Source of the DNA: JAPKZH01 sp964537875
GTDB taxonomy: Bacteria > Acidobacteriota > Aminicenantia > Aminicenantales > UBA4085
NCBI GenBank assembly: GCA_964537875.1
Contig: CAZIDN010000060.1
Span: 1-21,647, forward strand
DNA length: 21,647 nucleotides
Direction of reading: 5' to 3'
Part shown: positions 8,405-15,160 of the stretch, piece after piece
Layout: each line of letters starts with the position of its first letter
Numbering within the stretch: position 1 is the first letter of the stretch
The notes under the pieces: model-generated
What the model was told of the DNA's origin: nothing
The model's database searches: none
Seen by the model: only the letters and a program-made list of their open reading frames with translations
Program-made: the position numbers and the translations under genes

Positions 8405-10944
8405 TTTTTGATTTCTTCCATATAAAGCTCATGCTTGGAAACGAAAAAAACAGCCTAAAGACGTTCATCAATCTTCCTGCCGCTGAGCGGCCGTTTCTCG
8501 TCCTCGCCGAGCTCGTTCCCTTGGCCAGCCACGACTTGAGCAATTTCGAGAGATTCCTCGAAGGCTATGGGCAAAAAAAGGCTGCCCTGTCGAAAGATTT
8601 CACGTTCGTCGGCATCACCATCCCCCAGAATCCCAACGGCGTCGCCTCGATGAGCCCCGCCGATATCTTTTCGATTCTCGAGATGAGAGATCTATGGGCC
8701 GGCCTGGACGTCATTCCGCATGTCACGGGCAAGGATCACAATGCGGAGGCCATCAAGACATATTTCATCGGCCTGCAAAAACTCGGACTGGATTCCGTGC
8801 TGGCGCTCACCGGAGACAAGCCCTGCTCGGGGAAAGGCGTCTTTGAAGTCGATTCCCTAGGCCTTATTGAGCGGATCAAGGAAATGAATTATGAATCGTT
8901 CGGCCGGGCTAGGCCGGGCCATTTTGACCATGTCCATCAATTCACCATCCTGGCCGCCGTTTCCCCGTTCAAGTACTCGGAAGCCTCCCAGAGGCAGCAA
9001 TACTTCAAAATGGAAAAGAAAATCCAATGCGGAGCGGACGGCCTCATCACCCAAATGGGTTGGGACTGGCGCAAGAGCGAAGAGCTTTTCCGCTATTTCC
9101 AAGAAAAGTCGCTCGAGACGCCTGTCTTCGGAAATGTCTATCTCCTCTCCACGGCGACACCCGCGGCACGCTTGATGTTTGAGGAAAAGCTACCCGGCTG
9201 TCTCGTAACCAAAGAACTCTATGAAAAGATCGTCCGGGAGAGCCTGGCCGACCACATCGAACGGGCCGCCCAGCAGGTGGCGATGTATCGGGACATGGGC
9301 GCAGCGGGCGTCGATATCGGCGGCCTACAGGATTTCGACGGGCTGGTGACGATCTTGAACCGGGCCGGAGAGATCGGCCGAGATTGGCGGCGGTTCGAGG
9401 ACAATCTTGATTTCGGCATGAAGACACTTCCGGACGGAAAGCCGGGATATTATCTGTACGAAGAAGACGGCCGGCCTCGACCTCCTTCGCGGCCGAAGGC
9501 ATCCGTCTCGAAAAAGACGTTTGACCTGCTCCACCGAACCCTCTTGACGCCGGGCCAAGGGATGCATGCCGCCGTCAAAACGATCCTCAAAAGCAGCCGG
9601 TCGCTACGCCGGGAACAAGGGATCTTCTACAAACTGTTTTTCGCCTGGGAGAAAGCCCTGAAAACCCTGCTCTTCGACTGTGAAGAATGCGGCGATTGCT
9701 ACCTGGTCGAAAATTTCGGCCTCTGCACGCTGGGAAAATGCGAAAAAGGACTGCCGAATCCACCGTGCGGCGACGCCGAGCCCGACGGGAACTGCCCCCA
9801 TCGTCCGGAAGAGCGCTGTATCGGCGAGCTGATTTATGAAGCGGCTGCCAGCGAAGGAAGAGAGGGGTTAAAAAAAGTGGCGACCGCGGTCAATCCGGTC
9901 CGTCTTCCCGCACTCGAAGGGACGGCTTCCCTCCTGAATTATCTGTTTCAAAAAGACCATACCCGAAGAATCGACCTGATCCTGATCGGCGAAAACCTCC
10001 ACGCCAGCATCCCCAAGCCCGGGGCCGCCATGAAAGAGCTTATGGCCATGGGACCGGACGCCATTGTCCGGCCGAGCGGGCCGCTTCAATACATCGTCTC
10101 CTTGATCCAGTCCCAAGTCAAGCACGGCGCGGATTACATCGACGTGAACGTGGATGCCTTCGGCGACAGCAACCTGGAGATGCGGAAGGCCTTGATGCGG
10201 GACTATGTCCGGTTGATCCGCAATCACAGCGGGGGGGTTCCGGTCTGCGTGGACAGCGGCTCGCCGGAGGTCCTCAAAGCCGGCCTGGAGGAATGGTATC
10301 GCGACGCCCCGTCGTCTATGGCCGTCCCCCTGCTCAATTCCGTGAAGACGTACACCATGGACGAGATCCTTCCTCTGCGAAGCCGTTATCTTTTTAAATT
10401 CATCGGGCTGCTTGTCGACATCAAATCGACGGGCTCGGAAGGCTCTTACTACGGCATCGACGAGCTCTACGACATGGCCCAAAGGATTTTCCGGGCGGCG
10501 ACCGGGACATACGGCTTTCGGCCTCAAGACATTTTCTTTGATTCCACGGTTTTTCCGCTGGCGATCGACATCCCCATGACCCATGACGCGCCGGGATATA
10601 CGTACCGGACGTTTGAGACGATCCGCAAAATCAAACGGGACCCGACCATGAGAGGCGTCCACTTCTCGCTCGGGATCACCAACGCCGTCCGGGACCTCCC
10701 CGGCCGGAGGACGGGAGTGTGCCGGGCCTATCTGGCGAAAGCGCGGGAATTTGGCCTGGACGCGGCGATCGTCAACGTCATGCACGATTACGGAAAGCGG
10801 GCTCCGGCGCCGGAGCTGCTGGAGTTCGTGGATGCCTTCGCCCGGCAGGACGGTTCAGCCGGATCCTGTCAGCTCGTCATCCAGACGATGGTCCGTTTTT
10901 GCCAGGCCAACCGCAAGGTTCCAGGGTCACTTCCCTCCCTTTAA
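8401..10944 (+). CDS. Trifunctional one-carbon fusion: MTHFR + MetV-like Cys-rich domain + pterin-binding methyltransferase domain
   Basis: Residues ~1-335 are a methylenetetrahydrofolate reductase barrel: Glu37 in A-E-L-V-P aligns with the catalytic Glu of MetF, and T-G-D139 with its flavin-binding Asp. Residues ~420-480 form an MTHFR_C/MetV-like domain with eight cysteines (427, 430, 433, 442, 447, 456, 465, 473) beginning C-x2-C-x2-C, probably a zinc or iron-sulfur site. Residues ~524-835 are a DHPS-like pterin-binding barrel resembling methyl-THF:corrinoid methyltransferases (AcsE, MetH pterin domain): G-E-N532, D581-V-N583, V-D618-S, L-N-S-V, F-S-L-G-I-T-N, then G-L-D-A-A-I-V-N. No cobalamin-binding or homocysteine domain is present. 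The predicted path is methylene-THF to methyl-THF to a corrinoid protein; the last step is inferred. GTG 8401 overlaps the upstream stop (GTGA); ATG 8431 is an alternative. Neither has a clear ribosome site, which suggests translational coupling. Confidence 0.88.
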   Translation: MIFDFFHIKLMLGNEKNSLKTFINLPAAERPFLVLAELVPLASHDLSNFERFLEGYGQKKAALSKDFTFVGITIPQNPNGVASMSPADIFSILEMRDLWAGLDVIPHVTGKDHNAEAIKTYFIGLQKLGLDSVLALTGDKPCSGKGVFEVDSLGLIERIKEMNYESFGRARPGHFDHVHQFTILAAVSPFKYSEASQRQQYFKMEKKIQCGADGLITQMGWDWRKSEELFRYFQEKSLETPVFGNVYLLSTATPAARLMFEEKLPGCLVTKELYEKIVRESLADHIERAAQQVAMYRDMGAAGVDIGGLQDFDGLVTILNRAGEIGRDWRRFEDNLDFGMKTLPDGKPGYYLYEEDGRPRPPSRPKASVSKKTFDLLHRTLLTPGQGMHAAVKTILKSSRSLRREQGIFYKLFFAWEKALKTLLFDCEECGDCYLVENFGLCTLGKCEKGLPNPPCGDAEPDGNCPHRPEERCIGELIYEAAASEGREGLKKVATAVNPVRLPALEGTASLLNYLFQKDHTRRIDLILIGENLHASIPKPGAAMKELMAMGPDAIVRPSGPLQYIVSLIQSQVKHGADYIDVNVDAFGDSNLEMRKALMRDYVRLIRNHSGGVPVCVDSGSPEVLKAGLEEWYRDAPSSMAVPLLNSVKTYTMDEILPLRSRYLFKFIGLLVDIKSTGSEGSYYGIDELYDMAQRIFRAATGTYGFRPQDIFFDSTVFPLAIDIPMTHDAPGYTYRTFETIRKIKRDPTMRGVHFSLGITNAVRDLPGRRTGVCRAYLAKAREFGLDAAIVNVMHDYGKRAPAPELLEFVDAFARQDGSAGSCQLVIQTMVRFCQANRKVPGSLPSL

Positions 10945-10994
10945 GGCTCCGTCAGCCGGATTGGGACATTCCCATGAGTTCGGTTCAAGCCGAT

Positions 10995-11023
10995 TTGACT
11001 ATTCTCATATAGATTGATATCCT
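10995..11023 (+). promoter_or_regulatory. Candidate promoter upstream of the kinase relic and methyltransferase
   Basis: TTGACT (10995-11000), 17 bp, then TATCCT (11018-11023): 5/6 and 4/6 matches. It lies 19 bp before ATG 11042 of the decayed kinase gene. If active it would now mainly serve the intact methyltransferase at 11480. Confidence 0.4.
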
Positions 11024-11041
11024 TTTGGGGAGCCAGGGGAG

Positions 11042-11446
11042 ATGAAGTGTCCTCAAGGTGAGACTCAAAATCCTTCCGGCTCTCGCTATTGCAGCCAATG
11101 CGCCGCTCCCCTTCCCGTCTTAGATGACACCCTTCTTTATCCTTCAGAACAAACCTCAATTCCTGAAAAAAATTTTCCCATCGGGAATATCATTGCAGGC
11201 CGGTACAAGATTCTCGGCAGGCTTGGCAGCGGGGGGATGGGCGTGGTGTACAAAGCCGAGGACATCAAGCTGGCGCGCACTTTTATGGAGATCGGGCGCC
11301 GCTTGCTGGAGAAAGGCAGCCGGTTTTGTAAATTGGACGGCATCCCGGCGGAAGAGTACATAAAAAAGGCCAAGATCCTGTTTGAAGATATGGCGCTGGC
11401 CTGGGACATGGAGGAGCTGGAAAAAATAGATTCCTATTTTGCCTGA
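11042..11446 (+). pseudogene. Internally deleted zinc-ribbon Ser/Thr protein kinase (134-residue shell)
   Basis: The reading frame begins with a degenerate zinc ribbon (Cys3, then Cys17 and Cys20; the second expected Cys of the C-P-x-C pair is lost, reading C-P-Q-G) and continues into the kinase glycine loop Y-K-I-L-G-R-L-G-S-G-G-M-G-V-V-Y-K-A-E-D (~54-73). At about residue 79 (nt ~11277-11282) it jumps, without losing frame, to E-I-G-R-R-L-L-E-K-G and a C-terminal tail, A-E-E-Y-I-K-K-A-K-I-L-F-E, typical of the end of large kinase-TPR or cyclase-TPR proteins. The VAVK lysine, HRD, DFG and everything between are absent, so no kinase activity is possible. The natural reading is an in-frame internal deletion of a gene once several times longer. 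A short regulatory zinc-ribbon peptide is a less likely alternative. It starts at ATG 11042 with GGGGAG just upstream. Confidence 0.65.
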
Positions 11447-11479
11447 AACAGATCATGATCAAAAGGAAGTGCCGGACAA

Positions 11480-12427
11480 ATGGCTGATCAAAAACATCTG
11501 GATTACACGTATACGCTCATCGACAGGATTTTTCGTTATGCCTTTGGCGAAACGGGAGACTTCAGCGGAGCCCTGTACAACGGAGATTTCTCGTTATCGC
11601 TAGAGGAGGCCCAAAAACGCAAGCATCAATATATCGCCGACAGCCTCCGGGTTCAAAAGGGGTCTCGGGTCCTGGATATGGGTTGCGGCTGGGGGGCTTT
11701 CTTGAAGTCCATTCAAGAAAGGGGCGCCGAAGGGATCGGCGTCACGCTCTCCAGGGGACAAGCCCTCGCCTGCAAAAAAAACGGTTTGGATGTCCACCTC
11801 ATGGACTGTCGAGCCATCACCCCAGACAGATTCGGAACGTTCCATGCGGTCACCTGTATCGGTGCCTTTGAAGCATTTTGCTCGAAGAAGGAATGGCAAG
11901 CAGGAAAGCAGGACGAGGTTTACCGCAAGTTCTTTAAGACGGTCTATGATCTCTTAAAACCGGCAGGCCGATTCTACATGCAGACGATGGTATTTGGGAA
12001 AAACATGATCGACAAGAAAGAGGTCGACATCCAGGCCGATCGAGACTCCGATGCCTATATCTGCGCCCTGATGCAGAAACAGTTTCCGGGCCATTGGCTG
12101 CCCGATGGTGTGGATCAGATTGTCGAGGATGCCCGACCGTACTTTCAGCTCATGACCAAGAGCAGCGGGACATTGGATTACATCGAGACACAAAAACAAT
12201 GGCGCCGGAAATTCCGGGAGTTTGGCGTCCGAAAATATGCTTTTTATGTCTCCTTGGCCCCCCGCTACCTGATCGACCGGGAATTCCGGAAGCGCCTCGG
12301 CTTAACCGAGGTGAATGCCAATCGGATCTGCTTTGAACGTGAAATTCTGGAGCATTTCCGGCTCGTTTTCGAAAAGCTCTCTTTTCCGGCCCCTGCGGCT
12401 GGAGCCATCGACAAGAGCTGCCCTTGA
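11480..12427 (+). CDS. Cyclopropane-fatty-acid-synthase family SAM-dependent methyltransferase
   Basis: The 315-residue class I methyltransferase resembles the CFA synthase / mycolic acid cyclopropane synthase family, which modifies unsaturated acyl chains of membrane lipids. SAM motif I is V-L-D-M-G-C-G-W-G-A-F (~64-74), followed by G-V-T-L-S-R-G-Q, the family's characteristic G-I-T-L-S form. The length is closer to the short mycobacterial type than to E. coli Cfa (382). Two positions differ from Cfa as I recall it: the E-H-V-G motif reads E131-A132-F-C and the active-site His of L-H-T-I is replaced by Gln168 (Y-M-Q-T-M). The Glu is kept. It may therefore act on another lipid or transfer a methyl without ring closure. 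ATG 11480 has AAGGAAG upstream. It is flanked by two decayed genes and lies upstream of the FabF gene, which suggests a lipid role. Confidence 0.8.
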   Translation: MADQKHLDYTYTLIDRIFRYAFGETGDFSGALYNGDFSLSLEEAQKRKHQYIADSLRVQKGSRVLDMGCGWGAFLKSIQERGAEGIGVTLSRGQALACKKNGLDVHLMDCRAITPDRFGTFHAVTCIGAFEAFCSKKEWQAGKQDEVYRKFFKTVYDLLKPAGRFYMQTMVFGKNMIDKKEVDIQADRDSDAYICALMQKQFPGHWLPDGVDQIVEDARPYFQLMTKSSGTLDYIETQKQWRRKFREFGVRKYAFYVSLAPRYLIDREFRKRLGLTEVNANRICFEREILEHFRLVFEKLSFPAPAAGAIDKSCP

Positions 12428-12644
12428 GAATTCTTCTGATCAAACCGCCCAAGAATCCTCGCGTCTTCTCCCCTTCGCGAACGGAACCGCTGGAACATGT
12501 TTCGGAGCATCCAAAGGCCTTCCCGAGGAGCTCTGCGACAGGATTTCTTTTCTCAGGCTGGGGTTCGCCCACATCTACGGATGGCCCCGGTACTGGAAAA
12601 TGAGAAACAACCATAGGTCTGAGCCGTGCACCACGGCTGATTGA
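12424..12644 (+). pseudogene. Remnant of a B12-binding radical SAM protein gene
   Basis: A TTG codon at 12424 overlaps the methyltransferase stop (TTGA) and opens a frame starting M-R-I-L-L-I-K-P-P-K-N-P-R-V-F, then S-R-T-E-P-L-E. This is the typical N-terminus of cobalamin-binding radical SAM proteins. After about 24 residues the similarity ends and the frame stops at 12603. In a second plus-strand frame, 12500-12644 reads L-P-E-E-L-C-D-R-I-S-F-L-R-L-G-F-A-H-I-Y, then P-R-Y-W-K-M, which resembles the basic aromatic C-terminus (often F-Y-x-R-P-R-Y) of the same proteins. The picture is a gene collapsed to its ends by an internal deletion plus frameshift. The CxxxCxxC iron-sulfur site is gone. 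The N-terminal match is convincing to me; the C-terminal match is weaker. This explains most of the 301-bp gap between the methyltransferase and FabF genes. Confidence 0.5.
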
Positions 12645-12673
12645 TTTTTCCCAGGACAAAAGGGGATTTTCCT

Positions 12674-12702
12674 TTGACGGGAAATATCGATTATGCTATA
12701 CC
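12674..12702 (+). promoter_or_regulatory. Candidate promoter for the FabF / flavoprotein operon
   Basis: TTGACG (12674-12679), 17 bp, TATACC (12697-12702): 5/6 and 4/6 matches. The expected start of transcription is near 12709, about 20 nt before ATG 12729. Confidence 0.45.
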
Positions 12703-12728
12703 TCTATCGCCAGCATGGATAAGATCTG

Positions 12729-14015
12729 ATGTCCAGAAGCAGCTCAGAGACCTCAAACAAGGGTCGGAAAGCGAACCGAGTCGTCGTCACCGGCCTGGGA
12801 GTCGTCACCCCGATTGGACTGGGCATCGAAGAATTTTGGCAAGGGCTGACCGTCGGAAAGAACGGCGTATCGAGAATCACCCGTTTTGATCCTTCGGATT
12901 TTTCCTCTCAAATGGCCGCCGAAGTCAGGAATTTTCGCTCCGAAGACTGGATCGATCGAAAATCGGCAGAACGCATGGATCGATTTGCCCACTTCGGATT
13001 TGCCGCATCCGCCATGGCCATTCAGGATGCCGGCCTGAATCGGGTCGACTTCGATAGAGACCGAGCCGGCGTGATCATCGGCTCGGGCATCGGAGGTTCG
13101 GAAACCATCGAGAAAGGACATGCCCTGCTTCGCGAAAAAGGCCCCAAATCGCTCCCTCCTTTCTTCGTCTCTAAGTTGCTCATCAATATGTGCGCCTGCT
13201 TGGTTTCGATCTCCTTTAAGTTCAAAGGACCTCTTTCGGCCCCTTCCGTGGCCTGCTCAACCGGGACGAATGCCATCGGCGATGCCTTTCGCATCCTCCA
13301 AAGAGGAGACGCCGACATCATGCTGGCCGGAGCTTCTGAGGCCTGCATCACGCCCGTGGCCTACGGCGGCTTCTGCGCCACGCGGTCGATGTCGAGAAGA
13401 AATGATGATCCCGAAAAAGCCAGCCGGCCTTTTGACAAGAACCGCGACGGTTTTGTCATGGGCGAAGGAGCCGGAATCGTCGTTCTCGAAAGGCTCGAAC
13501 ATGCCCTTCGTCGGGAAGCCAGGATTTATGCGGAGCTGGCCGGCTATGGCAACACCTCCGATGCACATCACATCACGGCTCCGGAGCCGGCTGGGGACGG
13601 AATGGTCCGAGCCATGGCGGGAGCCCTGCAGGACGGCGAAATCCACGTTCGCGACGTGGGGTATATCAACGCCCACGGGACTTCAACGGTCTTGAATGAT
13701 AAAATCGAAAGCAGGGCCATTCAAAAGGTTTTCGGCGAACATTCCCGCCGGTTGAAGGTCAGTTCGATCAAATCCATGATCGGCCATCTCATGTCAGCCT
13801 CCGGCGCCGCGGAGTTTGTCTCAACGGCCATGAGCATCTGCACGGGAATCATTCCTCCGACCATCAACTGCCAAGAGCCCGATCCGGAATGCCCCCTTGA
13901 CTATGTCATTCACGGGGCCGAAAAGATTGATCTTCAGGCAGCCTTGTCCAACTCGTTCGGTTTCGGTGGCGGCAACGCCTGCCTGGTCTTGAAAAAATAT
14001 CGAAAGGAACCATGA
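12729..14015 (+). CDS. fabF: 3-oxoacyl-[acyl-carrier-protein] synthase II (beta-ketoacyl-ACP synthase)
   Basis: This is the elongating condensing enzyme of type II fatty acid synthesis, joining malonyl-ACP to a growing acyl-ACP in the cytoplasm. The 428-residue protein carries the complete Cys-His-His triad: Cys176 in V-A-C-S-T-G-T, His316 in N-A-H-G-T-S and His353 in K-S-M-I-G-H, with the supporting Lys348. The spacings (140 and 37) equal those of E. coli FabF. The N-terminus has about 17 extra residues before the family start R-V-V-V-T-G-L-G; no better start codon exists between them. The ribosome site is weak (GGATAAG). Its stop overlaps the next gene's ATG (ATGA at 14012), so the two are probably co-translated. 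No acpP, fabD, fabG or fabH is nearby, so it may be an accessory or secondary condensing enzyme and not the housekeeping copy. Confidence 0.93.
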   Translation: MSRSSSETSNKGRKANRVVVTGLGVVTPIGLGIEEFWQGLTVGKNGVSRITRFDPSDFSSQMAAEVRNFRSEDWIDRKSAERMDRFAHFGFAASAMAIQDAGLNRVDFDRDRAGVIIGSGIGGSETIEKGHALLREKGPKSLPPFFVSKLLINMCACLVSISFKFKGPLSAPSVACSTGTNAIGDAFRILQRGDADIMLAGASEACITPVAYGGFCATRSMSRRNDDPEKASRPFDKNRDGFVMGEGAGIVVLERLEHALRREARIYAELAGYGNTSDAHHITAPEPAGDGMVRAMAGALQDGEIHVRDVGYINAHGTSTVLNDKIESRAIQKVFGEHSRRLKVSSIKSMIGHLMSASGAAEFVSTAMSICTGIIPPTINCQEPDPECPLDYVIHGAEKIDLQAALSNSFGFGGGNACLVLKKYRKEP

Positions 14016-15079
14016 ACATTCCAAAACTCCGAATCGGGAATATCACGGCGGACGTGCCGATTGTCCAGGGAGCGATGGGGGTCAGAATTTCCCTGTCGTC
14101 GCTCGCTTCTGCGGTAGCCAACGCCGGAGGGATTGGGACCATTGCCAGCGTCGGGCTCGGAGATATCGAAAAGGCAAAAACGGAATACGAACGGATATCC
14201 CGCGAAGCGCTCATCGCCGAGATCCGCAAGGCCAAAAGCCTGACGAACGGTCCGCTGGCCATAAACGTGATGGGCGTTTTGAGCAATGCCGATGATTTGA
14301 TCCGGACAAGCGTCCTTGAAGGAATCAAGATCATCGTTTCAGGAGCGAGTCTTCCTCTCAAGCTTCCGGCGTTGGTCGAAGACCGTTCCGTCAGCCTCGT
14401 CCCTATCATCAGTTCCGGGAGAGCCGCAGGACTAGTGCTGCGGGCTTGGGACAAGCGCTACATGAGAACGGCGGATGGAATTATTTTGGAAGGCCCCTTG
14501 GCCGGCGGGCACCTCGGTTTTTCCATGGACCAACTGAAACAACTCGAGCAGCATTCTCTCCCTATCCTTTTGGCCGATGTTCTGGAAGCGATCAAGCCCT
14601 ATGAGGATAAATATGGAAGGAAGATTCCGGTCATCGCCGGGGGCGGCGTTTATGACGGCAAGGACATTGCCGAGATGCTTTTGGCGGGAGCCTCGGGGGT
14701 CCAAATAGCGACCCGATTCGTCTGCACGGTCGAATGCGATGTCTCCCAAGAATTCAAGCAGTCTTATCTTGATGCCAAAAAAGAGGATATCGTGATCATC
14801 AAAAGCCCGGTGGGCTTGCCGGGCAGGGCTATCCGCAACAAGTTCATCAAAGACCTGGAAGTCCAGGAAAAACAAGTCATCAAGTGCCCCTATCGATGTC
14901 TGACCACATGCAATGTCGCCGAGGCAAAATATTGCATCGCTCTGGCTCTTGTCAATGCCTGCTATGGCAAAATCGATCAAGGGCTGATTTTCTGCGGACA
15001 GAATGCCTACCGCTGCAAAAAGATCGTGACGGTCAGGGAGCTCATTTCTGAGCTCATGGCCGAGCTGGAAGCCTATTAA
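14012..15079 (+). CDS. FMN-dependent nitronate monooxygenase / FabK-like enoyl-ACP reductase family protein with Cys-rich tail
   Basis: The 355-residue TIM-barrel flavoprotein belongs to the 2-nitropropane dioxygenase/FabK superfamily. Visible marks are P-I-V-Q-G-A-M-G (~18-25), G-G-I-G-T-I-A-S, I-I-S-S-G-R-A-A-G, His167 in A-G-G-H-L-G-F (the family flavin-site His), V-I-A-G-G-G-V-Y and I-A-T-R-F. The C-terminus adds a cysteine cluster, C292-x3-C296-x3-C300-x7-C308, plus Cys317, 328 and 335. A tail of this kind occurs in one subgroup of the family and may hold metal or iron-sulfur. Family members oxidise nitronates, or act as enoyl-ACP reductase II. The four-base ATGA overlap with fabF favours a fatty-acid role (FabK-like) by context only. 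No ribosome site is needed if translation is coupled. Family assignment is secure; the reaction is not. Confidence 0.85.
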   Translation: MNIPKLRIGNITADVPIVQGAMGVRISLSSLASAVANAGGIGTIASVGLGDIEKAKTEYERISREALIAEIRKAKSLTNGPLAINVMGVLSNADDLIRTSVLEGIKIIVSGASLPLKLPALVEDRSVSLVPIISSGRAAGLVLRAWDKRYMRTADGIILEGPLAGGHLGFSMDQLKQLEQHSLPILLADVLEAIKPYEDKYGRKIPVIAGGGVYDGKDIAEMLLAGASGVQIATRFVCTVECDVSQEFKQSYLDAKKEDIVIIKSPVGLPGRAIRNKFIKDLEVQEKQVIKCPYRCLTTCNVAEAKYCIALALVNACYGKIDQGLIFCGQNAYRCKKIVTVRELISELMAELEAY

Positions 15080-15096
15080 GCCTCCGCTTTTTCCGT

Positions 15097-15126
15097 TTGA
15101 CATTCAATTTTCACCTTCGGTATAAA
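15097..15126 (+). promoter_or_regulatory. Near-consensus sigma70 promoter for the POT transporter
   Basis: A perfect TTGACA (15097-15102), 18 bp, TATAAA (15121-15126). Ribosome site AGGAGGG (15148-15154) lies six bases before ATG 15161, so the leader is short (about 28 nt) and the gene is probably transcribed apart from the FabF pair. Confidence 0.65.
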
Positions 15127-15160
15127 AGGGAGGTGGAAATCATCGCCAGGAGGGTTTCTG

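Noticed and set aside
9868..10785. Long minus-strand open frame (305 codons) inside the one-carbon fusion gene
   Set aside because: Antisense to the conserved pterin-binding domain and without recognisable motifs or a ribosome site.
10965..10981. GGGACATTCCC mini-hairpin after the one-carbon fusion gene as a terminator
   Set aside because: Only a four-base stem with a three-base loop and no T-run; too weak to call.
12641..12889. Plus-strand frame of 82 codons overlapping the start of fabF
   Set aside because: Overlaps the promoter and the conserved fabF N-terminus in another frame; composition does not look coding.
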